7,645 nt of DNA from Clostridia bacterium (GTDB taxonomy: Bacteria; Bacillota_A; Clostridia; Oscillospirales; Acutalibacteraceae): NCBI GenBank assembly GCA_024699005.1, contig JAILQN010000234.1, positions 1 to 7,645 of the forward strand, given 5' to 3'. Under the pieces are notes generated by a model that saw only the letters and a program-made list of their open reading frames with translations, made no database searches and was not told where the DNA came from. Below are positions 1 to 5,764 of this stretch, one piece after another. A program made the translations under genes and the position numbers. Position 1 is the stretch's first letter; each line of letters opens with the position of its first letter.

Positions 1-1
1 T

Positions 2-850
2 ACAGGCGATACCGATATTCTCAGAGAGAACGCAGACGCTATAGCGAAATATCTGGAATACACGTTTTCAAGACGCAAGCCCTGCGGGACGCTCGATCTG
101 TTCCTCGGCGACTGGGTACCGGTCGGCGGAGTCAGGCGCGCTTCCACGGAGTTCACGGATTCCGTATCGTTCCTCAGTATCTGCAGAAAAGCCGAGTTCA
201 TATTCGATGTCCTGGGAATGACTGAAAGACGCGAACTCGCCTCAGAGATTGCCACGGTGATAAGAGACGCCGTAAGAAAGAATCTTGTCAATTTTCATAC
301 CATGCTTGCCGACACCGCATGCCAGACCTCGCAGGCGATGGCTATATACTGCGGCATTTTCAACTCCGACGAATACGAAGCGGCTTTCAATGCCCTTGTG
401 AATCTGATTCATCAGAACGATTATTCTTTCGACTGCGGCATGCTTGGCGTAAGATACCTGTTCAGAGTGCTTGCCGAAGGCGGGAAGGAAGACCTCGCAT
501 ACGAACTGATAACGAAACCGGAATGGCCTTCCTACGGACATTTTATAGAGCAGGGCTTCACCGCGATACCCGAGAACTTCCCGGCAGACGGAGACAGTTA
601 CGATTCGCTGAACCACCACTTCCTCGGCGATATCAACGGCTTCTTTATCGCCGATATCGCGGGGCTTGTATTCAACCCGACCGGCAGGAATGTGCATGAA
701 TACAGCGTACGGCCGCATCTGCCGTCTCAGCTTGACCGGGCCAGAGCGTCCTTCCGTGCTCCGGACGGTCTGATCGAAGTGGAGGTCCGTCGTGTTGACG
801 GCAACGTCGAAGTCAAAGTTACCGCTCCTGAATGCATGAGACAGATATGA
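2..850 (+). CDS. GH78-type alpha-L-rhamnosidase, C-terminal part (5' end outside window)
   Basis: The frame is open from base 2 to a TGA at 848-850, giving 282 residues of a longer protein; the ATG at 218 is internal. The visible part fits the late (alpha/alpha)6 barrel and C-terminal beta-domain of bacterial GH78 enzymes, which release terminal alpha-L-rhamnose. Landmarks are GDW (residues 36-38), QTSQAMAIYCGIF, the segment FDCGMLGVRYLFRVL, then PSYGHFIEQGFTAIPEN and SLNHHFLGDINGFFIADIAG, followed by about 60 residues of beta-rich tail. The Glu of PEN (residue 191, bases 572-574) sits where GH78 enzymes carry the catalytic general base; many members have Trp-Glu there, this one Pro-Glu. The general-acid region lies off the left edge. 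GH78 proteins usually exceed 700 residues, so more than half is missing. The stop overlaps the next gene. Family assignment is firm; rhamnose specificity is inferred from the family. Confidence 0.85.
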   Translation, partial: TGDTDILRENADAIAKYLEYTFSRRKPCGTLDLFLGDWVPVGGVRRASTEFTDSVSFLSICRKAEFIFDVLGMTERRELASEIATVIRDAVRKNLVNFHTMLADTACQTSQAMAIYCGIFNSDEYEAAFNALVNLIHQNDYSFDCGMLGVRYLFRVLAEGGKEDLAYELITKPEWPSYGHFIEQGFTAIPENFPADGDSYDSLNHHFLGDINGFFIADIAGLVFNPTGRNVHEYSVRPHLPSQLDRARASFRAPDGLIEVEVRRVDGNVEVKVTAPECMRQI

Positions 851-1320
851 GCGAGGTCATCTTTCGTCCTTTCAAAAAGGAAGACAAGCCCGGGGTCGAG
901 TCCTTTTTCGCCGATATGGGAGAGAAATCCGCCTCCTTTTTCAACGTCGGTCACGGGAATGAACGGCGTACAATGGAGTTTTTCGAAAACGGCAAACCGG
1001 ATCACCTCTTTTACGGTCTGTTTGATAATGAAAGACTTCTTGCCTATGCTTTCATATGGGATACAGACAAAACGGCAGTATGGTTCGGGATAGCCGTAAG
1101 GGACGGCTATCAGGGACGCGGTCTCGGAGGCAGACTTACAGGCCTCGTTCTTGAGGAATGCCGGAAAGCCGGACACTCCGCCGTACTGCTGCGCACGCGT
1201 TCCGACAACGTATCAGCCAGGAAATTATACGAAAAACAGGGCTTTGAACAGCTCGGAACGCATCCTTCCGGCGAGATTCTTTACATCAGGAGGTTTTCTC
1301 TGAATGAGCGTTCTGATTGA
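847..1320 (+). CDS. GNAT-family N-acetyltransferase
   Basis: This is a 157-residue single-domain protein of typical GNAT length. Motif A is clear: beta-strand VWFGIAV, then the acetyl-CoA pyrophosphate loop QGRGLG (residues 89-94; consensus Q/R-x-x-G-x-G/A), followed by an amphipathic helix. Motif B follows, with LLRTRSDN and then ARKLYEKQGFEQLG (from about residue 124). The family transfers an acetyl group from acetyl-CoA to a primary amine; the acceptor cannot be read from sequence. I chose the ATG at 847 over the in-frame ATG at 832 because 847 gives a 4-base ATGA overlap with the rhamnosidase stop, typical of translational coupling, and because the protein then begins at MSEVIFRPF, the usual GNAT first strand. 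No strong Shine-Dalgarno sequence precedes either start. An acetyltransferase within a glycosidase operon may act on an amino sugar or on an unrelated target; this is open. Confidence 0.85.
   Translation: MSEVIFRPFKKEDKPGVESFFADMGEKSASFFNVGHGNERRTMEFFENGKPDHLFYGLFDNERLLAYAFIWDTDKTAVWFGIAVRDGYQGRGLGGRLTGLVLEECRKAGHSAVLLRTRSDNVSARKLYEKQGFEQLGTHPSGEILYIRRFSLNERSD
1288..1293 (+). promoter_or_regulatory. Shine-Dalgarno site for the GH39 gene
   Basis: A perfect AGGAGG lies inside the 3' end of the acetyltransferase gene, ten bases before the ATG at 1304. It supports that start and shows that the GH39 gene initiates within the upstream coding sequence. Confidence 0.8.
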
Positions 1321-2653
1321 TTTCGGGACTGTGACCGGAAAAATCAAACCTCTGCACGGGGTAAACAACAGCGCAAGGAAAAGCGATTACGGCGATCTTC
1401 TCGACGACTTCGTAAAGCTGAAACCTCCCTTTTCCCGACTGCACGATACCGCCGGCGTTTGCGGCGGAGGGCATTACGTAGACGTCGCAAATATCTTTCC
1501 GGACTTCTCGGCGGACGAAAATGATCCGGACAGCTACGATTTTCTTCTGACCGACAGATATATCCTGCCGATCTCCGAAGCAGGCATAAACATAATGTTC
1601 AGGTTCGGCACGACTATAGAACACGAACCGAGGAAATACAGGATATTTCCTCCGGCAGACTTCGGCAAATGGGCGAAAGTCTGCGAGCATATAGTCAGGC
1701 ATTATAATGAAGGCTGGGCGGACGGCTTCCGTCTCGGCATAGAATACTGGGAGATATGGAACGAGCCTGACGGGCTTACCCCGGATATCGAGCCGTACGG
1801 CCCTCCGAACTGGCTGGGCTCCGCAGAAGACTATTACAGGCTTTACGCTATTACCGCAAAGACAATCAAAGAAAGCCATACGGACGTTAAGATCGGAGGC
1901 TACTCAAGCTGTTTTATACTTGGCGCTTATTCTGACGGCCGTTGGCGCGAAGGCGACACGGGCTTCTTCGAAGGTTTTCTTAAATATATAACCGCCCCGG
2001 AAACTGCCGCTCCGCTTGACTTTTTCTCCTGGCACTGTTATCTTTCTCCGGATAATTTCGATAAGATAAGACGCGAGTGCGAGCTCGTCGATACGATGCT
2101 TAAGCGTTATTCGCTTGATTCCGCTCTGCGTTTCAATACGGAATGGAACGTATGCGTGTGCGACCGGGAAACACAGGACAGGCGTTATGAATACTACAAA
2201 AATTTCAGGAATGAGAAAGGCGGCGCAAACGTACTCGCAGCCATGATTGAAATGCAGTGTCAGAAGATCGACGCCGCCATGTACTATGATTCTCAGCTAT
2301 GGTTTGAATACGGCGGTCTGTTCGACGTGCCGTCTCTTGAGAAGACGCCGTCATATTACGCTTTGAAAAACTTCTCTATTCTCTATGAACTGGGAGAAGA
2401 ATGTCTCACATCTTCCGGAAAAGAAGTTTTCGCATTGGCGGCAAAAAACGAGGATCGAAGCGCTTTCTTACTGTGCAATCCCGGACCGGAAGAAAAAACC
2501 GTCAGACTCACCGTCAAAGGCTCGGATGAAGTTTTCGATTCTTATATAACCGACTCAAAATCTCCCGAAAAAGAGTATATGCAGGTTCACGGAACAGCAG
2601 AACTGACACTGCCTCCTTACAGTCAGATCCTTTTCCTGAGTCCGGAAGGCTGA
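1304..2653 (+). CDS. GH39-type glycoside hydrolase (beta-xylosidase-like)
   Basis: This 449-residue protein has no signal peptide and is probably cytoplasmic. It fits a GH39 retaining glycosidase of clan GH-A: a TIM barrel to about residue 370, then a short beta-sandwich ending in a hydrophobic strand (SQILFLSP). Diagnostic sites are YWEIWNEPDG, with acid/base Glu154 after Asn153, and FNTEWN, with nucleophile Glu280. The spacing of about 126 residues is close to the 117 of the characterised Thermoanaerobacterium beta-xylosidase (Glu160/Glu277). Other barrel-strand landmarks are FSRLHD (43-48), DFFSWHCY (239-246) and AMYYDSQLWFEYGGLF near strand 8. GH39 includes beta-xylosidases and alpha-L-iduronidases, and other specificities are reported, so the substrate is not fixed. 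The start overlaps the acetyltransferase gene by 17 bases and has a good ribosome binding site. The next gene follows after 26 bases. Confidence 0.8.
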   Translation: MSVLIDFGTVTGKIKPLHGVNNSARKSDYGDLLDDFVKLKPPFSRLHDTAGVCGGGHYVDVANIFPDFSADENDPDSYDFLLTDRYILPISEAGINIMFRFGTTIEHEPRKYRIFPPADFGKWAKVCEHIVRHYNEGWADGFRLGIEYWEIWNEPDGLTPDIEPYGPPNWLGSAEDYYRLYAITAKTIKESHTDVKIGGYSSCFILGAYSDGRWREGDTGFFEGFLKYITAPETAAPLDFFSWHCYLSPDNFDKIRRECELVDTMLKRYSLDSALRFNTEWNVCVCDRETQDRRYEYYKNFRNEKGGANVLAAMIEMQCQKIDAAMYYDSQLWFEYGGLFDVPSLEKTPSYYALKNFSILYELGEECLTSSGKEVFALAAKNEDRSAFLLCNPGPEEKTVRLTVKGSDEVFDSYITDSKSPEKEYMQVHGTAELTLPPYSQILFLSPEG

Positions 2654-2667
2654 GTATTTGTCATATC

Positions 2668-2672
2668 GGAGA
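2668..2672 (+). promoter_or_regulatory. Shine-Dalgarno site for the PHP gene
   Basis: GGAGA lies seven bases before the ATG at 2680. It decides that start over the ATG at 2658, which is in another frame and opens only a 62-codon reading frame. Confidence 0.7.
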
Positions 2673-2679
2673 CAGAAAA

Positions 2680-4041
2680 ATGAAAATACAGAACATGGAT
2701 CCCGGCGTTTGCGATTACGAGATATTTCCTCAGACAACGCTTCTTGGCAAACCGACCGGCTTTGTTATTCGCGGCTTGGGTATGGAAACTGCCTTCAAGC
2801 CCGGCGGCCGTTATCTGATTCGAATTATCGGGCAGGAGGAAAATAATTCCGCTCTGCTCTGTGACTTCAGCGACTGGAAACGCTATGACGGGGTCGAGAC
2901 GGTCGCTGGCGAAAACGGAACGATCCGTTTCACATGGACGTTTCTTCGTGAGCAGATATACACTTTGCGTCTTGCCCGCATCGACGACAACGGAGAGATT
3001 ATACGGCTGAACGATTTCCGTGTGTTCTGCGCCGCTGACGATCTGTTTCACAGAACGCCGATGAGGGGGAACACGCACTGTCACGTCTTTACGTCTGTGG
3101 ACGGTCATGAGGATCCTTTCCTTGCCGCAGCCATGTACCGCAAGGCGGGATTCGATTTTCTTGCCATCACGGATCATCACCTTATCGACGGTTCGCTTCA
3201 TGCGATACGCGCGGCGAAGGATATCCCCTGCGACCTGACGCTGTTCCCCGGTGAAGAAGTGCACGTTCCCAACGCCTATATCCACGCCGTAAACGTCGGC
3301 GCGGTATTCCCGGGCGGAACAGGGCTTGATAAGTGGTTCCACGCAGACGAGGACCGCTGCCGCAAGGAAGTCGCGCATATAGCCTCGGAGTACGCAGGCG
3401 CGGTGCCGGACGGAGTGGAGCCCATGGACTTCGCGTGGCGCAAATGGATAGCGGACAGGATACATGAATACGGCGGCGTAGCCATACTCGCCCACCCTTT
3501 CTGGGAATGGGACGCGCATAACACAAGAGACGATGTTTTCCGTTATCTTTCGGAAAAGAAGATCTACGACGGCGCGGAGATACTGCACGGACAGGAACCC
3601 GGCTGCCGCGACGCCAATATGCAGACCGCCTTCTGGAACGACATGAGGGCAGACGGTATATTCATTTCTCCTCTCGGCGCCGACGATGCTCACCGCCGGA
3701 ATTACCGCTGGGATTATGAGAGCTGTTTCAACCAGGCTTATTCCGTCATTCTTTCCCGTTCCGCCGATCTGGACGGATTCTCCGAGACGCTTAAAAACGG
3801 ATACACCGCCGCGGTGGAAAGCTACGAGGGCGCTCCCGAACACGTAGTCGCCACGTACCGTATCGCCAAATTCGTTATTTTCCTTCTGGATCAGTATTTT
3901 CCGAAACATGACGAGCTTTGTTTTGAGGAAGGACGCCTGATGCGCGAAGCGTATCTCGGCGATGAAGACGCGAAATCGATTCTGCATTCGTTCTCAGGCA
4001 GAGTAAAATTTTTCACGGACAGGTTCTTCGGCAGGAACTGA
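2680..4041 (+). CDS. PHP-domain metallohydrolase, CehA/McbA-like, with N-terminal beta-domain
   Basis: This 453-residue protein has two parts. Residues 1 to about 120 are strand-rich (GFVIRGLGM, GGRYLIRIIG, IYTLRLARID) and look like a beta-sandwich accessory domain of no family I recognise. A PHP metal-dependent hydrolase domain follows, with its metal ligands in order: RGNTHCH (His133, His135), AITDHH (Asp165, His166, His167), FPGEEVH (Glu192/193, His195), a His202 on the next strand, AILAHPFW (His272) and GADDAH (Asp335, His338). A complete ligand set suggests an active two- or three-metal phosphoesterase or amidohydrolase-like enzyme. The order and the N-terminal extension resemble proteins annotated as CehA/McbA family, named for a carbaryl hydrolase; most members have no known substrate. 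No signal peptide is visible. Placement among glycosidase genes suggests it removes a phosphate, ester or carbamoyl-type group from the same glycan, but that is inference. It is not a DNA polymerase X or histidinol-phosphatase type PHP protein by context and N-terminal architecture. Confidence 0.8.
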   Translation: MKIQNMDPGVCDYEIFPQTTLLGKPTGFVIRGLGMETAFKPGGRYLIRIIGQEENNSALLCDFSDWKRYDGVETVAGENGTIRFTWTFLREQIYTLRLARIDDNGEIIRLNDFRVFCAADDLFHRTPMRGNTHCHVFTSVDGHEDPFLAAAMYRKAGFDFLAITDHHLIDGSLHAIRAAKDIPCDLTLFPGEEVHVPNAYIHAVNVGAVFPGGTGLDKWFHADEDRCRKEVAHIASEYAGAVPDGVEPMDFAWRKWIADRIHEYGGVAILAHPFWEWDAHNTRDDVFRYLSEKKIYDGAEILHGQEPGCRDANMQTAFWNDMRADGIFISPLGADDAHRRNYRWDYESCFNQAYSVILSRSADLDGFSETLKNGYTAAVESYEGAPEHVVATYRIAKFVIFLLDQYFPKHDELCFEEGRLMREAYLGDEDAKSILHSFSGRVKFFTDRFFGRN

Positions 4042-4076
4042 AGAATTCCCGTAACGAAATATCCGGCAATATAAAA

Positions 4077-5753
4077 ATGAAGTTTATTCACACTTATACC
4101 GAACGGGCTTTTCCCGCGATTATCAAAAGCGGACTGTGGCGCGACGGAGACGGTCTGAAGCTTATGCACAAACCCGGTTTTCTGCCGCCTGATGATTTCA
4201 ACACAGCCTGCGCTCACGGTTCGTCTCTTGATCTCCTTCTCAGTGAACTGCAATGCCCGTTTTACGTTGACAGACTGCAGGGCGGACTCGGTTGCACGAG
4301 GAACTACCCCTTCATCCGCGAACTGACGTACTATTACAAAAAACTTCTCGGCGACGGGTTTCTCGGATTCCAGATGCACGAGTGGGCTTCCAACTTCCGT
4401 TCAGACCAGCTTCGCATTGAAGAATTATACCGTGATCAGAATGTCAATAAAAACGATCCTTCTGCGCTGCGGGATATATGGGACAAGATCAGAAAAGGAA
4501 CTCTGTCACTGTTTCTGGAAGCGTACTCTCCCGACGAATGGGCGGAACTGAAATACTCTGACGGTCTTACCGGTTTTTTCAATGACTGCGAAAAACTGTA
4601 CGCGCTCAGGATTGCGCAGACGGACGGCTTGCTTTTCCCCGCGGACAGTTATTATATGGCGCCTGCAACGGAGATCAGACACGGCGCGAAGCTTCTGCTT
4701 CCTGAAGCAGGCTGGCAGATACCGAACCTCAGGGTTCAGATTGCTTATACGCGCGGAATGTCCGCGGCGGCAGGCATCCCCTGGGGTATTTACTGGGAGT
4801 GCTGGCAGAACACGAATGACGCGGGATTCACCATTCCATATTCTCTGCGCGAAGGACAGGATGAATGGCTGGAAGATCTTCTGAACAAAGCGAACGGCCA
4901 TGATCTCCCCTTCGAAAATCGCGAACATGGCGGCTGTTCCTTATCGCTGATGGAAAGGGCATGGCGGTACGCTTATTTCTGCGGCGCATCCCTGATCGCG
5001 GAAGAGTACGGCGTCTGCAATACTTTCCGGGATCTCTCCTCCGCGGAACTGAGCCCTTACGGACAGACGAAAAAGGATTTTCTGCGTTTTATCGAAAACT
5101 TCAACGCAGTGGGCAAATCCTTCAGACCTTTTGCCGTCGTTCTCCCGAAGGATCTTCCGATGATAGATATCCGTCTGAGCGAACGGTGGTTCGACCGACC
5201 GGCCAATGAAGGCAACAACTTATTAACAAAAGAACGCATAAAAGATATAAACGATACCCTGAACCGTATTTTCGGCGAAAACGGAAAATACGGCAACTAC
5301 GGTCACGTACTCAAATGCGGCGGTTTTCCGGATGTTTTTGATATCATTCACGCTGATACTCCATCCGTATCAGAATACGACTGCCTTATCGATCTCACCT
5401 GCGATCCGGACTTTTCAAAACGCCGCGAAAACTGCGTTCCTGTTTCAGATATTGATAAGCTTCTTGAAAAAATACTCCCGGTACAAATATCCGGCGGTCT
5501 TCATACGGCGTACAACAGGACCGGAAACGGCTGGCTTTTGCTCTGCATGAATAACGACGGTATTTTACACGACGATTTCCAGCCGGACGTATTTCTCCCG
5601 GAAGCCACAGTACACACCAAGATACAACTAAACAGGACGAATCTGTCAATATTTAAAACCGGAGGCACCGGGACCCTTCATGCCAGCGGCAACGAATACG
5701 CCGTTACTCTTTGCGCAGGCGAATGGCTGCTGCTGGCAGTTCCGGATTTTTAA
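4077..5753 (+). CDS. Uncharacterised TIM-barrel glycoside hydrolase-like protein
   Basis: This is a 558-residue protein I cannot place in a named CAZy family. It has no signal peptide. The first ~345 residues read like a clan GH-A barrel: FLGFQMHEWASN (Glu102), RGMSAAAGIPWGIYWECWQ (Glu241), then a helix GCSLSLMERAWRYAYFCGASLIAEEYG (about 286-312, acidic pair Glu309-Glu310) and LSPYGQTKKDFLRFIE. This last portion resembles many unassigned glycosidase-like proteins of anaerobic polysaccharide degraders. Residues ~350-465 look alpha/beta (FAVVLPKD, YDCLIDLT), and ~475-558 form a beta-rich tail ending EWLLLAVPDF, so the layout recalls GH42-type enzymes. Glu102 and Glu309 or Glu310 are candidate catalytic residues by position only. 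The gene starts 35 bases after the PHP stop with no clear Shine-Dalgarno sequence; the ATG at 4077 is chosen because the reading begins naturally at MKFIHTYTERAFP. It could also be a non-catalytic barrel homologue. Confidence 0.6.
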   Translation: MKFIHTYTERAFPAIIKSGLWRDGDGLKLMHKPGFLPPDDFNTACAHGSSLDLLLSELQCPFYVDRLQGGLGCTRNYPFIRELTYYYKKLLGDGFLGFQMHEWASNFRSDQLRIEELYRDQNVNKNDPSALRDIWDKIRKGTLSLFLEAYSPDEWAELKYSDGLTGFFNDCEKLYALRIAQTDGLLFPADSYYMAPATEIRHGAKLLLPEAGWQIPNLRVQIAYTRGMSAAAGIPWGIYWECWQNTNDAGFTIPYSLREGQDEWLEDLLNKANGHDLPFENREHGGCSLSLMERAWRYAYFCGASLIAEEYGVCNTFRDLSSAELSPYGQTKKDFLRFIENFNAVGKSFRPFAVVLPKDLPMIDIRLSERWFDRPANEGNNLLTKERIKDINDTLNRIFGENGKYGNYGHVLKCGGFPDVFDIIHADTPSVSEYDCLIDLTCDPDFSKRRENCVPVSDIDKLLEKILPVQISGGLHTAYNRTGNGWLLLCMNNDGILHDDFQPDVFLPEATVHTKIQLNRTNLSIFKTGGTGTLHASGNEYAVTLCAGEWLLLAVPDF

Positions 5754-5757
5754 GGAG
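5752..5757 (+). promoter_or_regulatory. Shine-Dalgarno site for the GH95-like gene
   Basis: AAGGAG overlaps the TAA stop of the preceding gene and lies seven bases before the ATG at 5765. It supports that start and indicates coupled translation of the two genes. Confidence 0.85.
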
Positions 5758-5764
5758 ACAAAAC

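Noticed and set aside
218..220. ATG at 218 as the start of a 210-residue protein
   Set aside because: The frame is open upstream to the window edge and the upstream residues (including GDW) belong to the same GH78 barrel, so this Met is internal.
832..846. Earlier in-frame ATG for the acetyltransferase
   Set aside because: It adds five residues (MHETD) not typical of a GNAT start; the ATG at 847 gives the classic ATGA stop-start overlap.
1286..1879. A 197-codon - strand frame opposite the GH39 start
   Set aside because: No domain or ribosome binding site supports it; the + strand has catalytic motifs across the same bases.
2658..2846. A 62-codon + strand frame beginning between the GH39 and PHP genes
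   Set aside because: It lies almost wholly within the PHP gene in another frame, lacks its own ribosome binding site, and its translation is low-quality and Arg-rich.
2623..3987. A 454-codon open frame on the - strand, opposite the PHP gene
   Set aside because: It mirrors almost the whole PHP gene, has no recognisable domain, and its translation is rich in Arg, Val and His as expected for an antisense shadow. The + strand frame has intact metal-binding motifs and a ribosome binding site.
4070..4075. TATAAA as a -10 promoter element before the barrel-protein gene
   Set aside because: It ends one base before the ATG and has no -35 match about 17 bases upstream; it is better read as chance A/T richness.
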